The translations under genes and the position numbers were made by a program. DNA of 38,247 nucleotides from assembly GCF_001613225.1 (NCBI RefSeq), contig NZ_BDBY01000365.1, positions 1 to 38,247 on the forward strand, given 5' to 3'. The stretch comes from Nocardia pseudovaccinii NBRC 100343 (GTDB lineage: Bacteria > Actinomycetota > Actinomycetes > Mycobacteriales > Mycobacteriaceae). Shown piece by piece: positions 1 through 8,966 of this stretch (the stretch's first letter is position 1; the number at the start of each line of letters is the position of its first letter). The notes below the pieces were generated by a model. That model saw only the letters and a program-made list of their open reading frames with translations, was not told where the DNA came from and made no database searches.

Positions 1-953
1 GTACTACCCCGAATTTTGAACGCCTTGGTCAGATTCTGTGCGACCACCACGTCATCGGAGACCGCAGCGATTTCGGCATCGGCCGCCGCGACCTCTTCCG
101 CGACCTGTACGGCCTGCTTACGCACCGCTATGCGCTCACGCACCGAGGACAGCCGCTGCGAGGCGAGCGAGGGCGCGGAATTCACCAGCTTCTTGGTGTA
201 GAGGTGCTGTGGTTCGCGCAGAATCTGCAGTGCCGGACCGGATTCCACCACCTTGCCCCGATACATCACCACCAGGTGCTCGGCGCGTTCGGCGGCCAGG
301 CCGAGGTCGTGGGTGATGAGCAGGACCGCGGTGCCGAGTTCACTGGTGAGTCCGTCGAGATGATCGAGGATCTGCCGCTGCACCGTCACGTCGAGAGCCG
401 AGGTCGGCTCGTCGGCGATCAGCAGTTTCGGTCGGCAGGCCAATCCGATGGCGATGAGCGCGCGCTGGCGCATACCGCCGGAGAATTCGTGCGGATACTG
501 GTTCACCCGGCGCGCCGCATCCGACATCCCGGCTTCCTCGAGCAGTTCGATGGCGCGCTGCTTGGCTGCCTTGCCCTTGGCAATGCCATTGGCCTCCAAG
601 GTCTCTCGAATCTGGAACCCGATCTTCCACACCGGATTCAGATTCGACATCGGATCCTGCGGCACCAATCCGATACCGCTACCGCGGACCGCGACGACCT
701 CCCGTTTCGACGCCTTCGCCAGATCCTTGCCGTCGAATCTGATCGAGCCGGAGGTGACCTGTCCGGTGCCGGGCAGCAGGTCGATAACGCTGTGCGCGGT
801 CGTGGACTTCCCGGATCCGGATTCGCCGACAATGGCGACGGTCTGACCCGGATACACCGTCAGGCTGACGTCGCGCACCGCCGGAATCTTCTTGCCCTCG
901 GCGGAGAAACAGACATTGAGATCCTCGATCTCGAGCAATGGTTTATCCGACAT
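1..953 (-). CDS. dppD: Peptide ABC transporter, dual ATP-binding protein (C-terminal part outside window)
   Basis: Cytoplasmic ATPase that powers the peptide importer encoded by the adjacent permease and binding-protein genes. The visible 317 residues hold one complete ABC domain: Walker A GESGSGKST (about 43-51), Q-loop region VPQDPMSNLNP, signature FSGGMRQR, Walker B LLIADEPTSALD and H-loop ITHDLG. After an Ala/Glu-rich linker a second domain begins (VVVAQNLTKAFKIRG) and runs off the window, so this is the fused two-ATPase type seen in mycobacterial DppD. The ATG at 953 lies 8 nt after the permease stop, with AGAGGTGA as ribosome-binding site overlapping that stop. Family and role are clear; the exact substrate (di-, tetra- or other peptides, haem) cannot be read from the sequence. 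Confidence 0.9.
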   Translation of the reverse strand, partial: MSDKPLLEIEDLNVCFSAEGKKIPAVRDVSLTVYPGQTVAIVGESGSGKSTTAHSVIDLLPGTGQVTSGSIRFDGKDLAKASKREVVAVRGSGIGLVPQDPMSNLNPVWKIGFQIRETLEANGIAKGKAAKQRAIELLEEAGMSDAARRVNQYPHEFSGGMRQRALIAIGLACRPKLLIADEPTSALDVTVQRQILDHLDGLTSELGTAVLLITHDLGLAAERAEHLVVMYRGKVVESGPALQILREPQHLYTKKLVNSAPSLASQRLSSVRERIAVRKQAVQVAEEVAAADAEIAAVSDDVVVAQNLTKAFKIRGS

Positions 954-961
954 CACCGCGG

Positions 962-1915
962 TCACCTCTTCCTCGCCTTCGGATCGAGCGCGTCCCGCAG
1001 CGCATCACCGAGCAGGATGAAGCTCAGCACGGTGAGCGCCAGAGCCGTTGCGGGATAGAACAAAATCGGCGACCCGCCGCGCAACTCGTGCTGGTTGGTA
1101 TTGATATCCGAGCCCCAGGACACGATCGTGCGCGGCAGGCCGACACCGAGGTAGGACAGCGTCGCCTCGGTGACGATGAACGCACCGAGCCAGATCGTGG
1201 TGACCACGATCAGCGGTCCGGCCGCATTCGGCAGCACATGGCGCAGCAGCGTGCGTATTCGGGAGACTCCCAATGCCTTGGCCGCCGTGACATATTCGCT
1301 GTTCTTCGCCTCGATCACCGCACTGCGCGCGATGCGTGCGGCCTGTGGCCAGGTGAATGCGGCCAGGATCAGGATGACGGTCCAGATCGTGCGCGAATCG
1401 AGCAGCTGCATGATGACGATCGCGGCCAGCATCAGCGGAATCGCGTAGAAGATCTCCGCGATGCGCGACACCACCGAATCGAGCAACCCGCCGTAGAAGC
1501 CCGCGAGGGCCCCGAGTGTGCCGCCGACCAGCAGGAATACCGTGGTGGCGCCCAAGCCCGCCATTACCGAAGCCCGTGCGCCGTAAACGGTTCGGGTGTA
1601 GACATCGCAACCCTGCTTATCGAAACCGAACGGATGTCCGGGCCCGCGCGGATCCATGCTGAAATCGCCGTTGCAGTAGCGCGGATCCTGATCGGAGAAC
1701 AGGCCGGGCCACAGCACCACGATGGCGATGAACACGATCAGCACCGCGGCCACGATGAAGATCGGATTGCGGCGCAACTGCCGCCAGGCGTCCTGCCAGA
1801 TGCTGGTGGGCGAACCGGTATCGACGACCTGATCGGTGGCGAGCACCTCGACTTCATCGGGCGGCGCGACGAAATACCGCTGCCGGTCCGGAGCTTTCTT
1901 CTCGAGCTCAGGCAT
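962..1915 (-). CDS. dppC: Peptide ABC transporter permease, DppC/OppC type
   Basis: Inner-membrane permease, one half of the translocation channel. The N-terminal cytoplasmic segment is followed by the first TM helix (FIVAAVLIVFIAIVVLWPGLF), a periplasmic loop, and the BPD_transp_1 core with the ATPase-coupling loop (EYVTAAKALGVSRIRTLLRHVLPNA). The start is placed at ATG 1915 (MPELEKK) because it overlaps the dppB stop by 8 nt, which suggests translational coupling. An in-frame ATG at 1942 lies deeper inside dppB and is less likely. The product is 317 residues, normal for the family. It is the third gene of a dppA-B-C-D operon read right to left. Confidence 0.92.
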   Translation of the reverse strand: MPELEKKAPDRQRYFVAPPDEVEVLATDQVVDTGSPTSIWQDAWRQLRRNPIFIVAAVLIVFIAIVVLWPGLFSDQDPRYCNGDFSMDPRGPGHPFGFDKQGCDVYTRTVYGARASVMAGLGATTVFLLVGGTLGALAGFYGGLLDSVVSRIAEIFYAIPLMLAAIVIMQLLDSRTIWTVILILAAFTWPQAARIARSAVIEAKNSEYVTAAKALGVSRIRTLLRHVLPNAAGPLIVVTTIWLGAFIVTEATLSYLGVGLPRTIVSWGSDINTNQHELRGGSPILFYPATALALTVLSFILLGDALRDALDPKARKR

Positions 1916-2834
1916 ATCGGATCCTCGGGTCGAGCGCGGCATAGAGCAGATCGATGATCAGATTCGAGATCAGGAAGATCACGATGAGCACGGTCACGAA
2001 CGAGACCACCGTCGGCGGCTCACCGCGGGTAATCGCCTGGTACAGCGTCCCACCCACGCCCGGGATGTTGAAGATGCCCTCGGTGACTACCGCGCCGCCG
2101 ATCAACGCACCGAGATCGGCGCCGAGGAAGGTGATCACCGGAATCATCGAATTACGCAGAATGTGCACGGTGACCACGCGTGGGCGACTGAGCCCCTTCG
2201 CGGTCGCGGTGCGCACGTAATCGGCGGACATGTTCTCCGCCACCGAATTTCGGGTCAGCCGTAGCACATAGGCGAACGACAGCGACCCGAGAACGAATGC
2301 GGGCACGAGCAATTCACCGACGCTGGCCTTACCCGTGACGGTCACCGGCGCGATACCCCACTTCACACCCAGGACGAACTGGGCCAGGAAGCCGATCACG
2401 AAGATCGGCACCGCGATGATGATCAGGCTGACCACCAGCAGTGTGGAATCGAACAGTTTGCCTTTGCGCAGTCCCGCGATCAGACCGAAGACGACACCGA
2501 AGACACCTTCGATGAGCACCGCCATGAACGCCAATTTGATGGTGATCGGGAAGGCCCGGGCGAGTTCGTCGCGCACCGGTCGACCGGAGAAGGCCGTCCC
2601 GAAGTCGAGGGTGAAAATGCCCTTCAGATACAGCAGATACTGCACGATGAACGGACGATCCAGGTGATAACGCGCACGCAGTTGGGCCTCCACGGCAGGC
2701 GTCATCGGCTTGTCACCGGCCAGCGCGTGAATCGGATCGCCCGGAACTAAGAAGACCAGTGCATAGATGAGCAGCGTCGCCCCGAGGAAGACGGGGATCA
2801 TTTGGAGCAGACGCCGCACGACATACCAGGCCAT
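1908..2834 (-). CDS. dppB: Peptide ABC transporter permease, DppB/OppB type
   Basis: Inner-membrane permease that pairs with DppC. It starts MAWYVVRRLLQMIPVFLG, the typical DppB N-terminal helix, followed by the periplasmic loop with FLVPGDPIHAL. The EAA coupling loop is SADYVRTATAKGLSRPRVVTVHILRN, about 200-225. At 308 residues it is the usual length. The gene lies 65 nt downstream of dppA, and this gap holds a strong inverted repeat that may set the ratio of binding protein to permease. Its 3' end overlaps dppC by 8 nt. Confidence 0.93.
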   Translation of the reverse strand: MAWYVVRRLLQMIPVFLGATLLIYALVFLVPGDPIHALAGDKPMTPAVEAQLRARYHLDRPFIVQYLLYLKGIFTLDFGTAFSGRPVRDELARAFPITIKLAFMAVLIEGVFGVVFGLIAGLRKGKLFDSTLLVVSLIIIAVPIFVIGFLAQFVLGVKWGIAPVTVTGKASVGELLVPAFVLGSLSFAYVLRLTRNSVAENMSADYVRTATAKGLSRPRVVTVHILRNSMIPVITFLGADLGALIGGAVVTEGIFNIPGVGGTLYQAITRGEPPTVVSFVTVLIVIFLISNLIIDLLYAALDPRIRYA

Positions 2835-2851
2835 TTCGTCTCCTGGGTGAG

Positions 2852-2894
2852 CGGCGCGGTCGTGCCGTCGGAAATGTGCGGCACGACCGCGCCG
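2852..2894 (-). promoter_or_regulatory. Inverted repeat between dppA and dppB
   Basis: Two perfectly complementary 16-nt arms (2852-2867 and 2879-2894) flank an 11-nt loop, filling most of the 65-nt gap between dppA and dppB. There is no U-run in the direction of transcription. In binding-protein operons such hairpins commonly protect the upstream mRNA or partly stop transcription, giving excess binding protein. That role is inferred here. Confidence 0.7.
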
Positions 2895-2899
2895 AGCGG

Positions 2900-4498
2900 C
2901 TACTTCTCGATGTTTTCGAAGTCGAACAGACCATTCCAGGCCAGGTCGGCCTTCTTCACCTTGTCCGAACGTCCCGCTGCGGCAAGATAATCGAGCACGG
3001 GGATATCGGCCATATCCTTGATCAGCAACGCCTGCGCCTGCGCCACGATCTTGTACGACTCCTCGAGTGTCGGCGCGGCCAGTGCGGCGTCGAGCAGGTG
3101 GTCGAATTCGGCGCTCTTGTAGTCGACGTTATTGGTCTCGGAGTAGCTGTAGTACTGCGAGGTGAGGAACTGCAGCATGGTCGGGTAGTCGCCCTGCCAG
3201 CCGTAACGGAACGACTTGCCGATCGTCTTCTGGTTCACCAGATCTCGGATGTTCTTGAACGTCGGATACGGCGCACCGACGGCATCGATACCGAGGGTGT
3301 TCTTGATGCTGTTGGCCACGGCCTCGATCCACGCCTGGTGGCCGCCGTCGGAGTTGTAGGCGATTTCATAGCGCCCCGACCACGGCGAAATGGCATCGGC
3401 CTGCGCCCAAATCTTCTTGGCCTCTTCGGGGTTGTACTTCAATACCTCCGAGCCGGGCAGGTTGCCGTTGAATCCGGGCAGGGTGCTCGAGGTGAAGTCG
3501 CGCGCCGGAATCTTGGTGCCGTTGAAGATGGTGTCGCAGATCTGCTGCCGGTTGATCGCCAGCGAGATGGCCCGGCGCCGCAGCAGCCCTTCCTCACCGC
3601 CGAAATGCGGGACATTGGACTGGACGCCGATGTGCTGATTCTGCGCCGACGGCTCCAGGATCGCGCGATCGCCGAGGTCCTTCTTGTACGAAGTCAGCGC
3701 GCTGTCCGGAATGGTGTCGAGGGTATCGAGATTGCCTGCCTGCAGATCCGAGTAGGCGGTATCGAACGACTGATACATGACGAAGCGCAGACCCTTGTTC
3801 TTGGGCGCACGGCCGCCCTTGTAGTCCGGGTTGGGCACCAAGTCGATCTTGACGTTGTGCTCCCAGGTCTGGAACTTGTACGGGCCGTTGCCGATCGGGT
3901 TCTCACCGAAGGCCTTCATATCCTTGAACGCGGCATCGGGCAGCGGATAGAACGGCGCGTAGCCGAGTTCGGTCTCGAAGTCGATGGACGGCGACTTCAG
4001 CGCGACGGTGAAGGTTCGGTCGTCGACCACCTTCAGCCCCGACATCGTTTGTGCCGTGGGCTTTTCCGCCGACACCTCGTCGAATCCGACGATCGGGGTG
4101 AACGCGTAACTCTGCAGCTGACCATTGGTGCCGAGGGCGCCGTAGTTCCAGGCGTCGACGAACGACTTCGCGGTCACCGTGCTGCCGTCGGTGAACTTCC
4201 AGTCCGGCTTGATGGTGATCGTGTAGGTCTTGCGGTCGTTCGTCTTGATGGACTCGGCCATCTCGTCGTGCGCGACACCCTTGCCGTCGTAGTACTTCAG
4301 ACCCGCGAACAGCCGGTCGACGACGCGGCCGCCCATATTCTCGTTGGTATTGGTCGGCACCAACGGATTCTGCGGTTCACCACCGTTCGTGGTGACGATG
4401 TCGGCGTCGGCACTATCGCTCGACGAACATGCGGACAGTCCCAGGCTTGTGGCCAGCAGGACTGCCGCGGTCAACGCTGTAGCTCTGTTGAATCTCAA
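2900..4498 (-). CDS. dppA: Peptide-binding lipoprotein, SBP family 5
   Basis: Extracytoplasmic solute-binding lipoprotein that captures peptides for DppBCD. A lipoprotein signal peptide is visible: basic MRFNR, hydrophobic stretch, then lipobox LSAC with lipidated Cys24. The mature part has SBP_bac_5 features: YTITIKPDWKFTDGSTVTA near 95-110, NPIGNGPYKF near 200, and a family-5 C-terminal lobe. Length is 532 residues, normal. The ATG at 4498 has a GGGAG ribosome-binding site about 5 nt upstream. It is the first gene of the operon and faces away from acs. M. tuberculosis DppA has been linked to peptide and haem uptake; whether that applies here is unknown. Confidence 0.93.
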   Translation of the reverse strand: MRFNRATALTAAVLLATSLGLSACSSSDSADADIVTTNGGEPQNPLVPTNTNENMGGRVVDRLFAGLKYYDGKGVAHDEMAESIKTNDRKTYTITIKPDWKFTDGSTVTAKSFVDAWNYGALGTNGQLQSYAFTPIVGFDEVSAEKPTAQTMSGLKVVDDRTFTVALKSPSIDFETELGYAPFYPLPDAAFKDMKAFGENPIGNGPYKFQTWEHNVKIDLVPNPDYKGGRAPKNKGLRFVMYQSFDTAYSDLQAGNLDTLDTIPDSALTSYKKDLGDRAILEPSAQNQHIGVQSNVPHFGGEEGLLRRRAISLAINRQQICDTIFNGTKIPARDFTSSTLPGFNGNLPGSEVLKYNPEEAKKIWAQADAISPWSGRYEIAYNSDGGHQAWIEAVANSIKNTLGIDAVGAPYPTFKNIRDLVNQKTIGKSFRYGWQGDYPTMLQFLTSQYYSYSETNNVDYKSAEFDHLLDAALAAPTLEESYKIVAQAQALLIKDMADIPVLDYLAAAGRSDKVKKADLAWNGLFDFENIEK

Positions 4499-4932
4499 CG
4501 CGTTCTCCCGATTTCGAGACAGGCGAAGGGGATCCGCGACGACGCATGAGCATCCGCCCAGCGCGCCTCGACTCGATCCGCCTTGGAATGCCTGGGACGT
4601 TAGCTATTCGAAGCAGCCTTGTCACCGGATTGACAGAGGTTCGTTCCACTTGTTACCAATCCGGCAACATCGTCGAAACGCGCTAAACATTAAGGAGAAG
4701 ACAGCCATCCGCCGGAAGTATGCCTCCGTTGGGGCTTCCGGTATCCGGAGCTGGTTGGCCTATGACGATAGCTACCGAAGGCTCGGTTTGTCAGCGGATC
4801 GCGCAGGATACCCGCCGCGGTGACGCGATGGAAACCCATTGGACACAGCAGGCGCGGGCTGGATCACAGTTGGCTACTGTCGAAATCGACTGCGACTGCC
4901 AGCACCACGGGGCTACGTGAGGAAGAGACGAG
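4499..4932. promoter_or_regulatory. Divergent dppA / acs intergenic region
   Basis: This 434-nt gap must contain the promoters for the dpp operon (leftward) and acs (rightward). An 8-bp inverted repeat CCGGATTG / CAATCCGG (4625-4632 and 4657-4664) lies near its middle, and a TTGACA hexamer occurs at 4630-4635, but I see no well-spaced -10 partner. The acs ribosome-binding site GAGGAAG is just before 4933. No gene is supported here. Confidence 0.5.
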
Positions 4933-6960
4933 ATGACCGAAACCACCGACCACCGGGACTCGTACCCGCCGACCGCGGAATTCGCCGCGGCGGCGAATGC
5001 CGACGCGTCGTTGTACCAGCGGGCAACGGCGGATCGCGACGCGTTCTGGGCCGGGCAGGCCGACCGGCTGCACTGGGAGCAGCCGTGGACACAGGTGCTG
5101 GACTGGAGTGACGCGCCCGTCGCGAAGTGGTTCGTCGACGGCAAGCTCAATGTCGCCTACAACTGCGTGGACCGCCACGTGCTCGACGGGCACGGCGATC
5201 AGGTCGCCATCCACTGGGAGGGCGAACCGGGCGACTCCCGCGACATCACCTACGCCGAACTCCTCGCCGAAGTCTCCCGCGCCGCAAACTATCTGACCGA
5301 GCTCGGGCTCGAGGCGGGCGATCGAGTCGCCATCTATATGCCGATGGTTCCCGAGGCGATCGTGTCGATGCTGGCTTGCGCCCGACTCGGACTGACCCAT
5401 TCGGTGGTATTCGCGGGCTTCTCCCCCACCGCGCTGCGCCAGCGCGTCGACGACGCGAGCGCCCGGCTGATCATCACCACCGACGGTCAGTGGCGGCGTG
5501 GTAAGGCCGCACCGCTGAAGGAGGCCGTCGACGAGGCGCTCTACGCCAATGGCGATGTGCCGCCCCGCCCGAGCGGTCAGGGCCCGGAGGAGGCAGCCCG
5601 CGTAACCACGGAGGGCCCCCGCTCGGGCGAAAATGGACACAGCGTCGAGCATGTACTGGTGGTGCGGCGCACCGATATCGAAGTGCCGTGGACCGAGGGC
5701 CGCGACCTGTGGTGGCACGAGACCGTCGCGCAGGCCTCCCCCGAACATCAGGCGCAGGCCTTCGATGCCGAGCACCCGCTGTTCATCCTCTACACCTCCG
5801 GCACCACCGGTAAGCCCAAGGGCATCCTGCACACGAGCGGCGGATATCTCACCCAGGCGTCCTACACCCACCACAATGTCTTCGACCACAAGGCCGGACG
5901 CGACATCTACTGGTGCACCGCCGATATCGGCTGGGTCACCGGGCACACCTATATCGTCTACGGACCACTGTCGAACCGGACCACCCAGGTCGTCTACGAG
6001 GGCACGCCGAACTTCCCGGATGAGCACCGGCACTGGAATATCGTCGAAAAGTACGGCGTCACAATCTATTACACGGCACCGACGCTGGTCCGCACATTCA
6101 TGAAGTGGGGTAGGGAGATTCCGGCCGCACATGATCTGTCCAGCATCCGGGTGCTCGGCAGTGTCGGCGAACCGATCAATCCGGAGGCCTGGCGCTGGTA
6201 CCGCGAGGTGATCGGCGCGAACACCGCGCCCATCGTGGACACCTGGTGGCAGACCGAGACGGGGTCGATCATGATCTCCCCGCTGCCGGGCGTCACCGCC
6301 GCCAAGCCCGGTGCCGCGATGACGCCGCTGCCCGGAATCTCGGCGATGGTCGTCGACGAAGAGGGCAAGGCGGTCGAGCTCGGTGCGACCGAGGCCAACG
6401 GCTATCTGGTGCTCGATCAGCCGTGGCCGTCGATGCTGCGCGGCATCTGGGGCGATATGGATCGCTACCGGTCCACCTATTGGGAGCGCTACGCGGAACA
6501 GGGCTGGTACTTCGCCGGTGACGGCGCCAAACTCGATGCCGACGGCGATCTGTGGGTGCTCGGCCGGGTCGATGATGTGATGAATGTGTCGGGTCACCGA
6601 ATCTCCACCGCCGAGGTCGAATCCGCGCTGGTCGGTCACTCCGGCGTCGCCGAGGCTGCGGTGGTGGGCGCCAGCGATGCGACCACCGGACAGGGCATCG
6701 TCGCCTTTGTGATCCTGACGGCCGAGGCCAAGGACACCGGCGACGCGCTGATCGGCGAACTGAAGGCGGAGGTGTCGCGGGAGATCAGCCCGATCGCCCG
6801 GCCACGCGAGATCCACGTGGTGCCCGAACTGCCCAAGACCCGCAGCGGCAAGATCATGCGGCGACTGCTGCGCGATGTCGCGGAGGGCCGCGAATTGGGC
6901 GACACCTCGACGCTGGTCGATCCGAACGTTTTCGAGGCGATCCGGGCCAGCCGCGCCTGA
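4933..6960 (+). CDS. acs: Acetyl-CoA synthetase (AMP-forming) with an unusual internal insertion
   Basis: Activates acetate to acetyl-CoA via acetyl-AMP (EC 6.2.1.1) in the cytoplasm. Core motifs: P-loop YTSGTTGKPKG (287-297), DTWWQTETG near 437, and the C-terminal PKTRSGKIMRR, in which Lys640 is the residue normally acetylated to switch the enzyme off. The ATG at 4933 has the ribosome-binding site GAGGAAG. The product is 675 residues against about 650 for the usual enzyme. The difference matches an Arg/Pro/Gly-rich segment at about 209-234, between KEAVDEALYANG and SVEHVLVVRRT, whose DNA contains an 11-bp perfect inverted repeat (5566-5576 / 5619-5629). Frame is kept, so the gene is probably functional. 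It occupies the position of Rv3667. Confidence 0.96.
   Translation: MTETTDHRDSYPPTAEFAAAANADASLYQRATADRDAFWAGQADRLHWEQPWTQVLDWSDAPVAKWFVDGKLNVAYNCVDRHVLDGHGDQVAIHWEGEPGDSRDITYAELLAEVSRAANYLTELGLEAGDRVAIYMPMVPEAIVSMLACARLGLTHSVVFAGFSPTALRQRVDDASARLIITTDGQWRRGKAAPLKEAVDEALYANGDVPPRPSGQGPEEAARVTTEGPRSGENGHSVEHVLVVRRTDIEVPWTEGRDLWWHETVAQASPEHQAQAFDAEHPLFILYTSGTTGKPKGILHTSGGYLTQASYTHHNVFDHKAGRDIYWCTADIGWVTGHTYIVYGPLSNRTTQVVYEGTPNFPDEHRHWNIVEKYGVTIYYTAPTLVRTFMKWGREIPAAHDLSSIRVLGSVGEPINPEAWRWYREVIGANTAPIVDTWWQTETGSIMISPLPGVTAAKPGAAMTPLPGISAMVVDEEGKAVELGATEANGYLVLDQPWPSMLRGIWGDMDRYRSTYWERYAEQGWYFAGDGAKLDADGDLWVLGRVDDVMNVSGHRISTAEVESALVGHSGVAEAAVVGASDATTGQGIVAFVILTAEAKDTGDALIGELKAEVSREISPIARPREIHVVPELPKTRSGKIMRRLLRDVAEGRELGDTSTLVDPNVFEAIRASRA
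5566..5629. repeat. Palindromic in-frame insertion inside acs
   Basis: Arms CGCCCGAGCGG (5566-5576) and CCGCTCGGGCG (5619-5629) are perfectly complementary. After a 3-nt bulge a further GGGCCC/GGGCCC pairing is possible. The segment encodes the extra Gly/Pro/Arg/Glu-rich loop of Acs. It resembles intragenic palindromic elements that insert without breaking frame; that origin is an inference. Confidence 0.55.
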
Positions 6961-6973
6961 GTCGGCACATCGC

Positions 6974-7008
6974 GTACGGCCGGTGACGGAATGCGTCACC
7001 GGCCGTAC
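6974..7008 (+). terminator. Terminator-like hairpin after acs
   Basis: A perfect 15-bp stem (6974-6988 / 6994-7008) with a 5-nt loop GAATG starts 14 nt after the acs stop. No clear U-run follows, as is common in high-GC actinobacteria. Confidence 0.8.
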
Positions 7009-7127
7009 CCGTTAGAATTGCGTAAGGTGTGCCGGGAAGCCTGGTCGGCATGCGGTCGCGTACCTGATAGCCGGATCGGTGGGATTGCGCGTTCGCAGTC
7101 GGAGTCCACCCTGGCGGAAGGTTTCCC

Positions 7128-8390
7128 GTGATCACCCAAGTTCGCTCGGAGCTGACGCGCTATCTACGCACCGAAACCGTTGGTGGCGCAATACTTCTGA
7201 TCGCGGCTGCTGTCGCGTTGCTGTGGGTGAACTCGCCGTGGGGCCAGAGCTACTTCACCGTCACCGAGTACGTCCTGCCGATCAAGGCACTGCATCTGGA
7301 TCTCACCGTCGCGGACTGGACCAAGGACGGTCTGCTGGCCATCTTCTTCTTCGTCGCCGGATTGGAGCTCAAACGCGAGCTGGTGGTCGGCGAACTCGCC
7401 GATCCCAAGCGGGCCGTGCTGCCGATCATCGCGGCGGTCGGCGGCGTGGTCACCCCGGCGCTGATCGCATTCGCGGTCGGATTCGGCGTCGACGGGATGG
7501 ACCGAGGCTGGGCGATTCCGGTGGCGACCGATATCGCGTTCGCGCTGGCTGTGCTGGCCATGACCGGATCCCGGATTCCGGCCAGCGCGCGCGTCTTCCT
7601 GCTGAGCCTCGCGGTGGTCGACGATCTGCTCGCCATCATCCTGATCGCGGTGCTGTTCACCACGACACTGTCGGCGCTGTGGCTGCTTGGCGCGGCGGCC
7701 TGCTTCGCGATGTGGGCGCTGGCCCAGCACAGGCGGATATCCACACCGCTGCTGTATGTGCCACTGGCGCTGGTCTCCTGGTACGCGCTGCACCAGGCGG
7801 GCATCCATCCGACACTGGCCGGTGTCGCGCTCGGCCTGCTCACCAGGGTGCGCAAGGATCCGGGCGAGGCCGAAGCCCCGGCAACGCGGCTCGAGCATAT
7901 GATCCAGCCGATCTCGGCCGGACTCTGTGTGCCGCTGTTCGCCTTGTTCGCCTCCGGAGTTCCTTTGGACGGCAAGGTTTTCCAGCACCTGTTCGGTGAC
8001 AGGCTGCCGATGGCCATAATTCTCGGACTACTGCTCGGCAAGACTGTCGGTATCTTCGGAATCAGCTGGGTGGCAATTCGATTGGGCCTTGCGAAGCGTC
8101 CGGTCAGCCTCGGCTACCGGGACATGTTCGCCCTCTCGGTGCTCGGCGCGATCGGCTTCACCGTTAGCCTTCTGGTGGCAGAACTCGCGCTGGCCGACGT
8201 CGGTGACGGCTCGGCCGTCGAATTGGCGAAGGCAGCGGTGTTGGTGACGTCAATGACGGCGTCGCTCGCGGGTTCGGCGCTACTGTTGCGGCGTGGGCGT
8301 GTCCACCAGGCGCGGCGGGACGCGCGTGCGATAGAACGAGAGACTGAGGCGGAAGCAGTGCCGGGACAGGGAGAAGGGTCGACCAAGTGA
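7128..8390 (+). CDS. nhaA: Na+/H+ antiporter NhaA
   Basis: Inner-membrane antiporter that exports Na+ in exchange for protons. Eleven or twelve hydrophobic segments are visible. The N-terminal pattern TVGGAILLIAAAVALLWVNSPW, FFFVAGLELKRELVVGEL (about 73-90), ATDIAFALAVLA (Asp135) and LAVVDDLLAII are diagnostic; Asp165-Asp166 is the ion-binding pair. The start is GTG 7128 with GGAAG about 8 nt upstream. Length is 420 residues, ending in a charged Arg/Glu-rich cytoplasmic tail. The stop overlaps the next gene's GTG (GTGA). The M. tuberculosis block has a trypsin-like protease (Rv3668c) at about this place, so this gene is a local difference. Confidence 0.95.
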   Translation: MITQVRSELTRYLRTETVGGAILLIAAAVALLWVNSPWGQSYFTVTEYVLPIKALHLDLTVADWTKDGLLAIFFFVAGLELKRELVVGELADPKRAVLPIIAAVGGVVTPALIAFAVGFGVDGMDRGWAIPVATDIAFALAVLAMTGSRIPASARVFLLSLAVVDDLLAIILIAVLFTTTLSALWLLGAAACFAMWALAQHRRISTPLLYVPLALVSWYALHQAGIHPTLAGVALGLLTRVRKDPGEAEAPATRLEHMIQPISAGLCVPLFALFASGVPLDGKVFQHLFGDRLPMAIILGLLLGKTVGIFGISWVAIRLGLAKRPVSLGYRDMFALSVLGAIGFTVSLLVAELALADVGDGSAVELAKAAVLVTSMTASLAGSALLLRRGRVHQARRDARAIERETEAEAVPGQGEGSTK

Positions 8391-8902
8391 GTTTCGCAAA
8401 CGGTGGTAACGGGGATGAGTCGCGTCGCGACCGCACTGTGACCTCGATTCCCCTCTCGGACGCCAACCCGGCCGGGTCAGCGAGCTTCGGCGCCCTGGTC
8501 CGCGATGCCACCGAGCAGATGTCGACGCTGGTGCGGGCCGAGGTCGAGCTGGCCAAGGCCGAGGTGACCGGGGAGATCAAGAAGGGGCTGCAGGGCAGCG
8601 TCTACTTCATCCTCGCGTTGACCGTGCTGCTGTTCAGCACCTTCTTCTTTTTCTTCTTCCTCGGCGAGCTGCTCGATGTCTGGCTGGCGCGCTGGGCGGC
8701 GTTCCTGATCGTGTTCCTGCTGATGATCGTCGCGACGGCGGTGCTCGCCCTGCTCGGCTATCTGCGGGTCAAGAAGCTGCGGGCGCCGGAGAAGACGATC
8801 GATTCGCTCAAGCAGGCGCGCACGGTGCTGCCGAGCGGATTCGGCTCGCACGAGCAGCCCCTCGCGCTCGCGGAGCCGACGCAACCGAAGTCGCTCGGGT
8901 AG
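8387..8902 (+). CDS. Phage-holin-family membrane protein (Rv3669-like)
   Basis: A 171-residue membrane protein. A polar N-terminal region is followed by an amphipathic segment with VRAEVELAKAEVTGEIKKG, characteristic of the actinobacterial holin superfamily III / DUF1469 group. Two TM helices then follow (about 68-92 and 98-123; the first is very Phe-rich, with six Phe in a row), and a polar tail. The GTG start overlaps the nhaA stop by 4 nt, so the two are co-translated. Despite the family name, chromosomal members of this group are not tied to prophages, and nothing phage-like surrounds it. The molecular role is unknown. Confidence 0.85.
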   Translation: MSFANGGNGDESRRDRTVTSIPLSDANPAGSASFGALVRDATEQMSTLVRAEVELAKAEVTGEIKKGLQGSVYFILALTVLLFSTFFFFFFLGELLDVWLARWAAFLIVFLLMIVATAVLALLGYLRVKKLRAPEKTIDSLKQARTVLPSGFGSHEQPLALAEPTQPKSLG

Positions 8903-8966
8903 CGGCCGGAGCGGCACGGCAGCGTCGACTAGGCGGTTGGCCGGACCCCTACTAGGCTCGGTCGGC

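Noticed and set aside
2876..4549. Plus-strand frame opposite dppA
   Set aside because: The minus-strand frame has signal peptide, lipobox and SBP family motifs; the plus-strand translation has none.
4864..6999. Long minus-strand frame opposite acs
   Set aside because: Antisense shadow of a strongly conserved gene in high-GC DNA; its translation has no recognisable domain.
8387..8902. Prophage remnant indicated by the holin-family gene
   Set aside because: The family is common in actinobacterial chromosomes, the gene is conserved at this place (Rv3669) and no other phage gene is near.
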